Shown here: piece by piece, positions 54,090 through 63,488 of the stretch
How positions within the stretch are numbered: the stretch's first letter is position 1
Layout of the letters: each line of letters begins with the position of its first letter
Assembly: GCA_017409265.1 (NCBI GenBank)
Contig: JAFQSY010000039.1
Span: forward strand, 62,001 to 126,000
Length of the DNA stretch: 64,000 bases
Direction of reading: 5' to 3'
Source: Clostridia bacterium
GTDB lineage: Bacteria; Bacillota; Clostridia; Oscillospirales; Acutalibacteraceae
Program-made: the position numbers and the translations under genes
The notes under the pieces: generated by a model
Seen by the model: the letters and a program-made list of their open reading frames with translations, nothing else
The model's database searches: none
Told to the model about the DNA's origin: nothing

Positions 54090-54118
54090 TTGATATTGAA
54101 ATTATCTCGTGATATAAT
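54090..54118 (+). promoter_or_regulatory. promoter of uxuA-eda-kdgK (extended -10)
   Basis: TTGATA (54090-54095), 17 bp ending in GTGA, and TATAAT (54113-54118), about 56 bases before uxuA. Confidence 0.75.
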
Positions 54119-54140
54119 TAAAATGTATAAAAATGGCGTT

Positions 54141-54152
54141 ATGTTATAACAT
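54141..54152. promoter_or_regulatory. putative operator palindrome in the uxuA leader
   Basis: ATGTTATAACAT is a perfect 12-bp palindrome about 15-25 bases past the expected transcription start, a usual place for a roadblock repressor site such as those of GntR-type hexuronate regulators. No regulator gene lies beside it. Confidence 0.4.
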
Positions 54153-54173
54153 TTTAATCAGGAGGGTACCTTT

Positions 54174-55220
54174 ATGAAAATGTCATTCCGCTGGTATGGC
54201 GAATCAGACCCCATTTCGCTCGAATATATCCGTCAGATTCCTAACATGAGAAGCATTGTAAGCGCTGTTTATGATGTCAAGCCCGGTGAAGTTTGGCCCG
54301 AAGAGAGTATTGCAAAGATGAAAAAGCAGTGCGAGGATAATGGTCTTGTTTTTGATGTTGTTGAATCAATCCCCGTTCATGAGGATATCAAGCTCGGCAG
54401 GGGAGAGGTTGACAAGCTTATAGAGGTTTATTGCGAAAATATCCGCCGCTGTGCAAAATACGGAGTTAAGTGCGTAACATATAATTTTATGCCCGTTTTC
54501 GATTGGACACGCACCCAGCTTGATAAAAAAGCTCCCGACGGCTCAACAAGCCTTGTTATGTATTGGGAACAGATGAAGGGTCTTGATCCTTTTAAGGATG
54601 ACATTCATCTTCCCGGCTGGGATTCGAGCTATACGCAGGATGAGGTAAGAGAGCTTATCGGAGCTTACGGTGAAATCGGCGAAGAAGGACTTTGGAAAAA
54701 TCTTGAGAAGTTCCTCAAAAAGGTTATTCCCGTTGCAGAGGAATGCGGTGTAAGAATGGCTATTCATCCTGACGATCCCCCGTATCCTATTTTCGGAATT
54801 CCCAGAATCATTACCTGCGAAGATAGTCTTGACAGAATGCTCGCTATTGTAGACAGCCCCGCAAACAGTCTTTGCCTTTGCACGGGCTCGCTCGGCTGTG
54901 CAGCAACAAACGATGTTGTTGCAATGGTACGCAAATATAGTGCAATGGACAGAATCGCATTCATGCATATCAGAAATATTCTTATCATGCCCGACGGCAG
55001 CTTTGAAGAGAGCGGTCACCTTTCCAAGTGCGGCAGTCTTGATATGTATGAGGTCACAAAGGCACTTGTCGAAACAGGCTTTGACGGCTATGTAAGACCC
55101 GACCACGGCAGAATGATTTGGGGCGAAACAGGCAAGCCCGGTTACGGACTTTATGACCGTGCACTCGGTGCAACCTATATCAACGGACTTTTTGAGGCTT
55201 GCGAGAAAGCTGTTAAATAA
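54174..55220 (+). CDS. uxuA: mannonate dehydratase
   Basis: This 348-residue xylose isomerase-like barrel enzyme turns D-mannonate into 2-keto-3-deoxygluconate, a step of glucuronate catabolism. Signatures are [20 protein letters not shown], the [12 protein letters not shown] segment, [17 protein letters not shown], and FMHIRNI with a final [13 protein letters not shown]; the metal-binding His, Cys and Asp residues lie in these last motifs. AGGAGGG precedes the ATG. eda and kdgK follow directly, giving KDG kinase and KDPG aldolase for the next steps. Confidence 0.95.
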   Translation: MKMSFRWYGESDPISLEYIRQIPNMRSIVSAVYDVKPGEVWPEESIAKMKKQCEDNGLVFDVVESIPVHEDIKLGRGEVDKLIEVYCENIRRCAKYGVKCVTYNFMPVFDWTRTQLDKKAPDGSTSLVMYWEQMKGLDPFKDDIHLPGWDSSYTQDEVRELIGAYGEIGEEGLWKNLEKFLKKVIPVAEECGVRMAIHPDDPPYPIFGIPRIITCEDSLDRMLAIVDSPANSLCLCTGSLGCAATNDVVAMVRKYSAMDRIAFMHIRNILIMPDGSFEESGHLSKCGSLDMYEVTKALVETGFDGYVRPDHGRMIWGETGKPGYGLYDRALGATYINGLFEACEKAVK

Positions 55221-55235
55221 TTGGAGGAATAAATA

Positions 55236-55877
55236 ATGAACGCTATTTCAGAAAAAATAATGTCAATCGGCGTTGTGCCGGTTATCAAATTAAATAACCC
55301 CGAGAGAGATTCTGTTGCACTTGCAAAGGCTCTCGTTGAAGGCGGTGTTCCCGTTGCAGAGGTAACCTTCCGTGCGGCAGGCGCGGCAACAGCGATCAGA
55401 CTCATGAGCGAAAACGTTCCAGAAATGCTCGTAGGTGCAGGAACAGTTCTCACAACCGCACAGGTTGATGAGGCAATTGCAGCGGGTGCAAAGTTCATTG
55501 TAACTCCCGGCCTTGACGAAGAAATAGTTAAGTATTGCCAGAGCAAGGATATTCCTATCTATGCCGGCTGCACAACTCCCACAGACTATCACACTGCATA
55601 CAGACTCGGTCTTGATGTTCTCAAGTTCTTCCCTGCAGAGCAGAGTGGCGGACTTGCAAAAATCAAGGCAATGAACGCTCCGTTCCCCATGTTCAAGGTT
55701 ATGCCCACAGGCGGTATTTCTCTTAAGAATCTCGGCGAATATCTTTCATGCCCCGTTATCGCAGCTTGCGGCGGCTCATATATGGTAACCGCAGACCTTA
55801 TCGACAATCAGAAGTGGGATGAAATTATCGACCTTTGCAAAAAATCTGTTGAAATTGTTAAGGAGGCAAGAGGATAA
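55236..55877 (+). CDS. eda: 2-keto-3-deoxy-6-phosphogluconate aldolase
   Basis: This 213-residue class I aldolase splits KDPG to pyruvate and glyceraldehyde-3-phosphate. The Schiff-base lysine is K130 in VLKFFPAE, the general-base glutamate is E42 in AEVTFR, and VGAGTVL and PTGGIS bind substrate phosphate. Some homologues also act as 4-hydroxy-2-oxoglutarate aldolase. GGAGG precedes the start. Its TAA overlaps the ATG of kdgK by one base (TAATG), so the two are coupled. Confidence 0.95.
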   Translation: MNAISEKIMSIGVVPVIKLNNPERDSVALAKALVEGGVPVAEVTFRAAGAATAIRLMSENVPEMLVGAGTVLTTAQVDEAIAAGAKFIVTPGLDEEIVKYCQSKDIPIYAGCTTPTDYHTAYRLGLDVLKFFPAEQSGGLAKIKAMNAPFPMFKVMPTGGISLKNLGEYLSCPVIAACGGSYMVTADLIDNQKWDEIIDLCKKSVEIVKEARG

Positions 55878-56899
55878 TGGCAAGAGTAGTAACTTTCGGC
55901 GAAATCATGCTTCGTCTTGCACCTAACGGATATTACCGTTTCTTCCAGGATGACCAGCTTCAGGCTACTTTCGGCGGCGGTGAAGCTAACGTTTCTGTTT
56001 CACTTGCAAATTACGGATTTGATTCCGCATTTGTAACAAAGCTTCCTGCTCATGCAATTGGTCAGGCGGCTGTAAATTCACTCCGTTATTTCGGTGTTGA
56101 TACTTCAAAAATCGTACGCGGCGGCGACAGAGTAGGTATCTATTTCCTTGAAAAAGGAGCATCACAGAGAGGCAGCGTCTGCATCTATGACAGAGCTCAT
56201 TCTGCAATTCAGGAAGCATCGCCTGAGGATTTTGACTGGGATGCAATTTTTGAGGGCGCAGATTGGTTCCATTTCACAGGCATCACTCCCGCACTCGGCG
56301 CAAATCTTGTTGAAATCTGCAAGCAGGCATGTATTGCTGCAAAGGCAAAGGATGTAAAAATCTCATGTGACCTAAACTACCGCGGCAAGCTTTGGACAAG
56401 AGCAGAGGCAAGAGAGGCAATGAGTGAGCTTTGCAAGTATGTTGATGTTTGCATTTCAAACGAAGAGGACGCAAAGGATGTTTTCGGTATTGAGGCTGAA
56501 AACACCGATATTTACGGCGGAAAGCTCAACAAAGAGGGCTATAAGTCTGTTGCAAAGCAGCTTGCAGACAAGTTCGGATTTGAGAAGGTTGCAATTACCC
56601 TGCGCACATCAATCTCCGCAAGCGATAACGATTGGGCAGGCATGCTCTATGACGGCGAGAATTACTGTTTCTCAAAGGAATATCACCTGCGCATAGTTGA
56701 CAGAGTCGGCGGCGGCGACAGCTTCGGCGGCGGCCTTATCTATGCTCTTCTCAGCGGCAAGGATACACAGGGTGCAATCGAGTTTGCGGTTGCAGCATCT
56801 GCACTCAAGCATTCTGTTGAAGGCGACTTCAACAGAGTTACCGTTGCAGAGATTGAAAAGCTCGCAGGTGGCGACGGCTCGGGCAGAGTTCAGAGATAA
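55877..56899 (+). CDS. kdgK: 2-keto-3-deoxygluconate kinase (PfkB family)
   Basis: This 340-residue ribokinase-type kinase phosphorylates KDG to KDPG, the substrate of the neighbouring aldolase. The N-terminal FGEIMLRLAPNG and FGGGEANVSVSLANYG are typical. The C-terminal ATP site GGGDSFGGGL contains the catalytic D281. Context (uxuA-eda-kdgK) makes the substrate call firm. The final stretch is close to a bidirectional terminator. Confidence 0.93.
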   Translation: MARVVTFGEIMLRLAPNGYYRFFQDDQLQATFGGGEANVSVSLANYGFDSAFVTKLPAHAIGQAAVNSLRYFGVDTSKIVRGGDRVGIYFLEKGASQRGSVCIYDRAHSAIQEASPEDFDWDAIFEGADWFHFTGITPALGANLVEICKQACIAAKAKDVKISCDLNYRGKLWTRAEAREAMSELCKYVDVCISNEEDAKDVFGIEAENTDIYGGKLNKEGYKSVAKQLADKFGFEKVAITLRTSISASDNDWAGMLYDGENYCFSKEYHLRIVDRVGGGDSFGGGLIYALLSGKDTQGAIEFAVAASALKHSVEGDFNRVTVAEIEKLAGGDGSGRVQR

Positions 56900-56914
56900 C
56901 ATTATAAAAAAAGC

Positions 56915-56945
56915 AAACCGGAGTTTTGACAACTCCGGTTTTTTT
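56915..56945. terminator. bidirectional hairpin terminator
   Basis: An 11-bp stem (AAACCGGAGTT and its complement) with loop TTGAC and T-runs on both sides, between converging kdgK and the GH38-like gene. Confidence 0.87.
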
Positions 56946-56946
56946 A

Positions 56947-59295
56947 TTATAACTTGATCCTTATAGTTTTGATTTCCCACGGACGGAAGGTCAGTTTGCC
57001 GCCGGTTACGGGTGCGATTACATTTCCGAGAAGGTCTGTTTCCGCATCAGCCGTGCCGAAAGCAGACTTGAACTCTGCGTTTGCGGGAGAATCCGAATAG
57101 TTGCAGAAGCGTGCAAGAATTGCGCCGTTTTCTTGATAGAAGGTGGTGAGGATAACCTCGCCGCTTTCTGTTTTTAATTCGGCGGCTAAAAGTTCATCTC
57201 TTTCTCCGCTGCATTTTTCGGCAGCTGCGAGAGTCGGCTGATATGCATAAGAAACAGCCTTGCGGTGAAGCTCGGCGTCGCTCATTGATGAATCAAAGGG
57301 AAGAATTGCAAATTCATCGTCATAAATGCCGTCAAGCATTTTTGTGCCGCACATATAGAGGTTGGAATAAAGCAGGGGAAGAGAAACTCTGTTGCCGCTG
57401 ACGGCGGAGCCCATGCAGCCTCTGTTGAGAATTGCCGTACCTTTTTCGTCGTCACGCAGGCAGACCCAATAAATGCCGTTAAGATATGTTGTTGAGTTAA
57501 AGGATTCTTCGGCAGAAACCTTTTCGTCAATGATGATCAAATCTTTTTCGTACCAATAATCTTCGGTCTTGCGGATGTCTCCGCTCCAATCAGAGATTGA
57601 ATAGGGCAGGTCACGTACCATTCTGCGGTCATTCTTAAGGCAGAGATTCATGTTGAAGCAAAGCTTGCCCTCGTGTCGGTGGCCGTCAACGGTAAGTGAT
57701 TTTTTGAGTCCTGCTTTTTCTCCGATTTTGCCGACGTGCTCGCCGTGAAGCTCAAATTTTGTTTTACAGTCGATTCTCGGGGAATTGCCGTTGAATCTCA
57801 TTTCAAATTTATAAGGAATGCTGCCGATTTCTCCGTTCTGGATTGCAGAGGCACCATTATCGGAGATTACAACTTTCCATTTTCCGTTTGAAACGCATTC
57901 CTTATCTTCAATGCAGGCACTGAAAAGCTCGCCGTTGCCGTTGTCAAAAATGCGCTTGCCGTCGGCATAGTCGAGATATGTGATACCTGCATCTGTAAGC
58001 TTCATGCGGTAGCAGGGAGTGCAAAGTACACCTGTTTCTTCATTCCATAAAAACTCAAAGCTTTCTTTTTTGTTTTCAATGCGCTTTGTACTGAATGCGG
58101 GAAGTATAACATGAACATATTCACCCGATTTTTCAACCCATTCGTCAACCGCAAATGAATGCGCATTGACTGCAATCAGAGAATCGTTTTCGGAAGAAGC
58201 AAGATGTGCTGAAATTGTCTTGAGAGCTTTTTCTTTTGCGGAATCCGATGCTCTGAGTGATTCGGGAATGAATCTGCGGGACAAGTCAAGCAGACCGCAG
58301 ATGGTAACATCATGATGCTGTGCCGCAAGGACATATTTCCATGCATCGTCAAGCTCGTCTTTCTGTGATTCAGCACCGAGCATAACTGCAAGAGCATCAA
58401 GCTCTTCTGCCTGTACGGCGGAAACCTCGGCTTTGCGCACTCCGTTGAAGATTTCGTTGCCGCAGTAGCCCCACGGCATCTGAACGTGGAAATCGTTGTC
58501 ATCTGTTACAAGCTCGTCCTTTGCCTCACCGTAAAGAGCGGGAATATCCTCCAGAAGAACATATTCATAGTTGTCTTTTGTTTCTATGTATGCCGTGACA
58601 TCCTCAATCGGCTGTGTGAGGTCGTCATATCTTGAAGCGAGAAGGGGTGAATATTTTTCAAACATTTCCTCGAAATTTTCAAGTGAGATTTCGGTATCCT
58701 GCGGCCATCGTGAAAGAATCCAGTTATCCACTGTGCAGCAGTTGTAGCCTCTACCCTGCTTGTCATAGGTAGGCACGGCGGGGATTGCAGTCTTATCCTT
58801 GCCTATCCATTTTCCCCATGCGGAATCAAAGGTTCTCGGGTAGCCGTAACCCATAACGTGGGAGCGCATAATTGCCGCATCATGTCCCGTGAGCTTCAGA
58901 AGCTGCGGAGTCTGGTTATTGAGGGCATATTCCGAAATGCAGTAAACATTCGGCGTTTTGCCGAAATAATGCAGGTTTGTTCTTATTGCATAGGTAAGCT
59001 GGCGTGCGTTTGATTCTTCTGAAATGGTGAGCGAAAGCGGCTGACCGTAGGTGGTTGCGCCGAGTCCCACTCTGTCGGGATATTTTTTGAGAAGCTCCGA
59101 AATCATTTCAACAACCTCGGGGTCACATCTTGAAAACTCGTCAAATGTGAACGACTCATAGTCAAGTCCGATGCGAAGCTTCGGATATTTTTCCATCCAC
59201 TCAAAAATAGTTTTTATACGGGGCTTGACTTCATCCTTCCAAAGGACATAGCCGCCGTGGTCATAGGTTAAAATATAAAGTTTTTTCTGCTCCAT
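56947..59295 (-). CDS. GH38-like protein (alpha-mannosidase-related) with altered catalytic motifs
   Basis: This 782-residue protein has a GH38-type layout: an N-terminal alpha/beta domain to about 250, a helical middle domain with AAQHHDVT (the family's QHHDxxTG site), and a long beta-sandwich C-terminal half. The usual HxHxDxGW zinc motif is replaced by LTYDHGGYVLW at 9-19, so the second zinc ligand is a glycine. Where the nucleophile Asp should be, CISEYALNNQTPQLL is seen. Either the active site is remodelled or it is no mannosidase. There is no signal peptide. AAGGTGA overlaps the trkH stop, 9 bases upstream. Confidence 0.65.
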   Translation of the reverse strand: MEQKKLYILTYDHGGYVLWKDEVKPRIKTIFEWMEKYPKLRIGLDYESFTFDEFSRCDPEVVEMISELLKKYPDRVGLGATTYGQPLSLTISEESNARQLTYAIRTNLHYFGKTPNVYCISEYALNNQTPQLLKLTGHDAAIMRSHVMGYGYPRTFDSAWGKWIGKDKTAIPAVPTYDKQGRGYNCCTVDNWILSRWPQDTEISLENFEEMFEKYSPLLASRYDDLTQPIEDVTAYIETKDNYEYVLLEDIPALYGEAKDELVTDDNDFHVQMPWGYCGNEIFNGVRKAEVSAVQAEELDALAVMLGAESQKDELDDAWKYVLAAQHHDVTICGLLDLSRRFIPESLRASDSAKEKALKTISAHLASSENDSLIAVNAHSFAVDEWVEKSGEYVHVILPAFSTKRIENKKESFEFLWNEETGVLCTPCYRMKLTDAGITYLDYADGKRIFDNGNGELFSACIEDKECVSNGKWKVVISDNGASAIQNGEIGSIPYKFEMRFNGNSPRIDCKTKFELHGEHVGKIGEKAGLKKSLTVDGHRHEGKLCFNMNLCLKNDRRMVRDLPYSISDWSGDIRKTEDYWYEKDLIIIDEKVSAEESFNSTTYLNGIYWVCLRDDEKGTAILNRGCMGSAVSGNRVSLPLLYSNLYMCGTKMLDGIYDDEFAILPFDSSMSDAELHRKAVSYAYQPTLAAAEKCSGERDELLAAELKTESGEVILTTFYQENGAILARFCNYSDSPANAEFKSAFGTADAETDLLGNVIAPVTGGKLTFRPWEIKTIRIKL

Positions 59296-59304
59296 AATAT
59301 CACC

Positions 59305-60753
59305 TTATGAATATTTTCTTGACCATGCATAGGGAGAAAAAATCATGAGCATTGGAATAAGCTCAAGCCTGCCTGCAAGCATGTCAAAGCATAAAATAAG
59401 TTTGCTTAAAGCTGAAAAACCGGCAAAATTTCCGTAAGGACCGACTGCGCCGAGGCCGGGGCCTATATTGCCTATGCAGGCAATGACAGCGGTTGAAGTT
59501 GTTGTGAAATCTCTGCCGTCAATGGCAATAACAAACATTGATATTGCCGCAATGATTATATAAGTTGAAAAAAATACGGAAACGCTTTTAACAACGGACT
59601 CGTCAACAGAGTGGCGGTCAACCTTGACTGTTTCAATGCTTCTGGGGTTAATTGCTTTCTTTATATCTCGCAAACCGCTTTTGACAAGAATGATAAGACG
59701 TGAAATCTTGATTCCGCCGCCCGTTGAGCCTGCGCATGCGCCGATAACCATAAGAAATACCAGCACAAATTTTGCAATCATCGGCCAAGTGTCAAAGTTT
59801 GTTGTTGAAAAGCCTGTTGTTGTTATGATTGATGCAACCTGGAAAAATGAATAGCGGAATGAATCCGCAACTCCGTGTTTTGTTGTAATAAGGCTGATTG
59901 CAATAATAACAACAGACGCGGCAACTATTCCCAGATAATAACGCAGTTCTTCGCTCTTGATTGCTTGTTTGCCCTGCTTGATAAGAATCATATAATAAAG
60001 GTTAAAGTTTACACCGAATATCAGCATAAACACAGCAATAACCATTTCGGAATAAATGCTGTTATAGCCCTCTATGCTGTTGCTTAAGATTGCAAAGCCG
60101 CCCGTGCCTGCTGTCGCGAAGGAGGTTACAATGCTGTCAAAAAGAGGCATGCCGCCTGCAAAAAGAAGAATAATCTGAACAAGAGTAAGCACACAGTAAA
60201 TTCCGTAAAGGATTCTTGCCGATGCGCGGAGCTTTGAAACAAGCTTACCTACCGTCGGTCCGGGCACTTCGGCTCTCATGACATGCATTGAGGAGCTTTC
60301 TGTTTTCGGCATGACGGCAATAACAAAAACAAGAATACCCATACCGCCAATCCAATGAGTGAAGCTTCGCCAAAAAAGAAGGCTTTTCGGAAGCGTTTCA
60401 ACGTTTGTAAGTATGGTTGAGCCTGTTGTAGTAAAGCCTGAAACCGTTTCAAAAAATGCATCAATAAAACTCGGAATGCAGCCGCTGAAAAAGAACGGCA
60501 TAGCTCCGAAAAGCGACATGAGAATCCATGAAAGTGCAACAATAACGTATCCTTCTTTAGCGTAAATGCTTGTCTTTTTTGCCTTTTTTTTCATGCACAT
60601 CAGACCTGTAACGGTAAGCGCGGCAATGGTCAGAGCAAAAGACAGAAGGGTGTTTTCGTCATAAACAACGGCACCGATTGCGGGAAATACCAGCAAAGCA
60701 GCTTCAACAAGCAGGATTTTGCCGATGTTATTAAAAATCATTGGGTAATTCAT
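59305..60753 (-). CDS. trkH: potassium uptake protein TrkH
   Basis: This 482-residue membrane subunit of a second potassium system has the four selectivity loops VSGFTTTGSTI, FATAGTGGFAI, IITTTGFSTTNFD and CIGNIGPGLGAVGP in a ten-helix SKT scaffold. It is longer than the KtrB-like protein at 11-12.5 kb and begins with the extra N-terminal helices of TrkH. The start is ATG 60753, six bases after GGAGG; an earlier TTG overlaps that site. trkA lies 17 bases upstream, and the GH38-like gene is 9 bases downstream. Confidence 0.92.
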   Translation of the reverse strand: MNYPMIFNNIGKILLVEAALLVFPAIGAVVYDENTLLSFALTIAALTVTGLMCMKKKAKKTSIYAKEGYVIVALSWILMSLFGAMPFFFSGCIPSFIDAFFETVSGFTTTGSTILTNVETLPKSLLFWRSFTHWIGGMGILVFVIAVMPKTESSSMHVMRAEVPGPTVGKLVSKLRASARILYGIYCVLTLVQIILLFAGGMPLFDSIVTSFATAGTGGFAILSNSIEGYNSIYSEMVIAVFMLIFGVNFNLYYMILIKQGKQAIKSEELRYYLGIVAASVVIIAISLITTKHGVADSFRYSFFQVASIITTTGFSTTNFDTWPMIAKFVLVFLMVIGACAGSTGGGIKISRLIILVKSGLRDIKKAINPRSIETVKVDRHSVDESVVKSVSVFFSTYIIIAAISMFVIAIDGRDFTTTSTAVIACIGNIGPGLGAVGPYGNFAGFSALSKLILCFDMLAGRLELIPMLMIFSPYAWSRKYS

Positions 60754-60770
60754 AAACTTCCTCCGCAATA

Positions 60771-62126
60771 TCAGACAAAGATATCGTGAATATCCTCAAG
60801 GATTCTGCCTGCGGTGACAACGATAATGTTATCGTTGGTTTTCATAACATCGTCGCCGCCGGGGAAGATGATTTTTCCGTTGCGGATAATACATCCGATA
60901 AGAAGGTTGGGCAGCAGTTCAAGGTCCTTAAACGGGATATTCGTATATCCGGCATCGTCGGGAACAACAAATTCAACAGCTTCAACCTTTCCGCCGACGA
61001 GCTTATAGAGAGTTTGAATCTGCGAATTACCTGCGGAGTTGTGGAGCGCTCTGACATATCTTGTAACAAGATTTCCTGCAACAATCTGTGGAGAAACAAC
61101 CGTTTCAAGACCGATATCGTTGAGAATTGAATATGAATGGCGGTTAACCTTTGTGATAACCTTGTTTATACCCTTGGATTCGGCATACATTGATACAATA
61201 ATGTTTTCTTCATCAATGCCTGTGAGCGAAACAAGAGCATCCTGATAATCAAGACCCTGTTCATCAAGCAAATCCTGGTCAGTTCCGTCACCGTGAATGA
61301 CGGTAATATCGGGGAGCATATCGCTCAGATGATAGCACCTGTCGTTGTTCTGCTCGATGAGTTTGATGTTTCTGCCCGTATCCGAGAGCTGCTTTGCAAG
61401 ATAATAGGCGATTCTGCCGCCGCCGATTATCATAACGTTCTTGATTTTCTGTTTATAAACACCCGTTTGTTTCATGAAGTGAGAGAGCTCGGACCTTGTG
61501 CCCGTTATGCTGATTGTGTCATCGCAGCGCATAACGAAATCGCCCGAGGGGATATAGACCTCTTCATCTCTCTGAACGGCGCATACAAGAACCTTTGCCT
61601 TGATTTTTTTGCGGATTTCATAAACAGGCATATCGCAGAGCATATTATCCGAATGAATGCGGATTCTTGCAATTTCAATTTTGCCTCTTGCGAAGGAGTC
61701 GAGATTTGCAGCCGAAGGGAAACGGATGATTCTTGAAATTTCATTTGCTGTTTCATATTCGGGGTTGACTATCATGCTTATGCCGAGTTCATTACGCAAA
61801 AACTGCATCTGCGCCGCATAGTCCGGGTTGCGGACTCTTGCGATGGTGTTTTCCGTGCCCATTCTGTTTGCGATAAGGCAGCAGAGAATGTTCATTTCGT
61901 CAGATGCGGTAGCGGCAATTATTAGTTTTGCCTTTGATGCGCCCGCTTCTTCAAGGGTTTCCACCGTTGCACCGTTACCCCAGACGCCCATAACATCATA
62001 AGCGTCAACTGCAGCGGTGAGTTTTTCGTTGTTGGTGTCAACGACGGTTATGCTGTGGCCTTCGTTTACAAGCTGTTTTGTCATTGTCATGCCAAGCTTG
62101 CCGAGACCTACAATAATAATATGCAT
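60771..62126 (-). CDS. trkA: potassium uptake regulator TrkA (two RCK units)
   Basis: This 451-residue protein has two RCK modules: an N-terminal IIIVGLGKLGMTM with VVDTNN, a TrkA-C domain, a second IIGGGRIAYYLAKQ with LIEQNN near 230-265, and a second TrkA-C. This is the TrkA form that binds NAD(H) and gates TrkH, which is encoded next. The site before the ATG is modest (AAGGTA and AGGA). It follows the MFS gene by 26 bases on the same strand, so it may share that transcript. Confidence 0.93.
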   Translation of the reverse strand: MHIIIVGLGKLGMTMTKQLVNEGHSITVVDTNNEKLTAAVDAYDVMGVWGNGATVETLEEAGASKAKLIIAATASDEMNILCCLIANRMGTENTIARVRNPDYAAQMQFLRNELGISMIVNPEYETANEISRIIRFPSAANLDSFARGKIEIARIRIHSDNMLCDMPVYEIRKKIKAKVLVCAVQRDEEVYIPSGDFVMRCDDTISITGTRSELSHFMKQTGVYKQKIKNVMIIGGGRIAYYLAKQLSDTGRNIKLIEQNNDRCYHLSDMLPDITVIHGDGTDQDLLDEQGLDYQDALVSLTGIDEENIIVSMYAESKGINKVITKVNRHSYSILNDIGLETVVSPQIVAGNLVTRYVRALHNSAGNSQIQTLYKLVGGKVEAVEFVVPDDAGYTNIPFKDLELLPNLLIGCIIRNGKIIFPGGDDVMKTNDNIIVVTAGRILEDIHDIFV

Positions 62127-62152
62127 TTCCTAAAGTACCTTCTTTACATATA

Positions 62153-63484
62153 TTATTTATTTGCCTGCTGTTTTTTAAATTCTTTTGAAAGAAAAACAAG
62201 AGGAATGAAAATCAGTGCGCCGACTGCTGCGGCTGCAAGATAGATATGAGGTGCAGGGATGTCAACTGCTGCTCCGTATTCGTTCATATACTGTGAGGTT
62301 GCGTAAATTTCGATAATCTCTGCAGCAAGCTTCGGACCGATGGTCATGGGAAGAAGAACGGAGAATATCATTCTGATTCCCTGAAGCTGACCTGCCTTAT
62401 CCTCGGGAGTGAAGTCGCGTATTGCAGCGTTGAGCATAATCATGAGAAGTCCGTAGCCGACCATTGCAATAACAGCAGAAAGAGCAAACCAGATGATGTT
62501 TTTGTCTGCAAAATAGACGAGAATAAGACCTATGATAAAGAACAGTGCCGAGGGGAAAAGGAAGGGTGCCTTGCCTTTTTTGTCGCTCATAATAACAATT
62601 GAAATGAGCGATGCAATTGCACCGACGATAACAACAACCGCAAGAATAACCGTAGGCACGGTAAGCTTGAGAGTTGTCATATCTATATAATGGTCAACAT
62701 AGATGAAAAGATAAGGGAAGAAAACCTGACTTGCAACGGAAAAGATACCCATGCAAAGGAGAGATATATAAAGACTCTTGTTATTTTTGATAACGGAGGG
62801 TCTGAAGCCGTAGGTGAGTGTTTCGCCAAAGCTTGCCGTTGTTTTAACTCCCGTTCTTGATTCCTTGATTGAGAAAATGCCCACAATACCGCAGACGGTA
62901 ACTATAATGCCGAGGCCCACAAAGCATGCAGGGTAGCCGAATTTGCCCGAAAGTGCGCCGAAAGCGGCTGTTACGGCAACCATGGCAATAACAGGGAGAA
63001 GAGCGAGAATTGACTCGGTCTTTGCTCTGTTTGAGGTTGAGGTTATATCGGTAATCCATGCGTTGAAAGCTGCATCGTTACTGGTTGAGCCCATAAAGGT
63101 CATTATGCAGTCCATGATGATAACAAGGATAACTGTTGCTGTAACTGCGCCTGCGGGAGTTGTTCCCATGATTTTTGAAACGTTTTCGGGGGAGATAAGG
63201 GCAAAAGCCATAACAGTAAAGCCCCAGATGATATAACCGCCGCAGATAAAGATTTTGCGCTTGTTGATTTTATCGCTAAGACTTCCCATGAAAAGAGTAG
63301 TGAGAACGGCAACAACAGAGCTTGCGGTGACCATGTTTGAAATATCGTCGGGTGTACCGCCGACTTCGTTGAAAAGGTAAAGATTGAAGAAATTGTTTTC
63401 AACTGCCCATGCAACCTGACCCATGAAGCCGAAAAGAAGAATGTTCAGGATAAGTGAAGGACTGAGCTTTTTTGCTTTTTCCAT
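62153..63484 (-). CDS. MFS transporter (sugar or glycoside type)
   Basis: This 443-residue permease has about 12 membrane segments and two six-helix halves. The start is ATG 63484, eight bases after GGAGG; the frame continues a little further upstream inside the neighbouring gene. The conserved loop between helices 2 and 3 reads GSLSDKINKRKIF, the usual MFS G-x-x-x-D-x-x-x-R-K type. FNEVGG, DITSTSNRAKTESIL and FTPEDKAGQLQGIRM are the clearest other loops and recall GPH-like sugar carriers. The substrate is unknown; neighbours include glycosidase and hexuronate genes. Confidence 0.8.
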   Translation of the reverse strand: MEKAKKLSPSLILNILLFGFMGQVAWAVENNFFNLYLFNEVGGTPDDISNMVTASSVVAVLTTLFMGSLSDKINKRKIFICGGYIIWGFTVMAFALISPENVSKIMGTTPAGAVTATVILVIIMDCIMTFMGSTSNDAAFNAWITDITSTSNRAKTESILALLPVIAMVAVTAAFGALSGKFGYPACFVGLGIIVTVCGIVGIFSIKESRTGVKTTASFGETLTYGFRPSVIKNNKSLYISLLCMGIFSVASQVFFPYLFIYVDHYIDMTTLKLTVPTVILAVVVIVGAIASLISIVIMSDKKGKAPFLFPSALFFIIGLILVYFADKNIIWFALSAVIAMVGYGLLMIMLNAAIRDFTPEDKAGQLQGIRMIFSVLLPMTIGPKLAAEIIEIYATSQYMNEYGAAVDIPAPHIYLAAAAVGALIFIPLVFLSKEFKKQQANK

Positions 63485-63488
63485 GATA

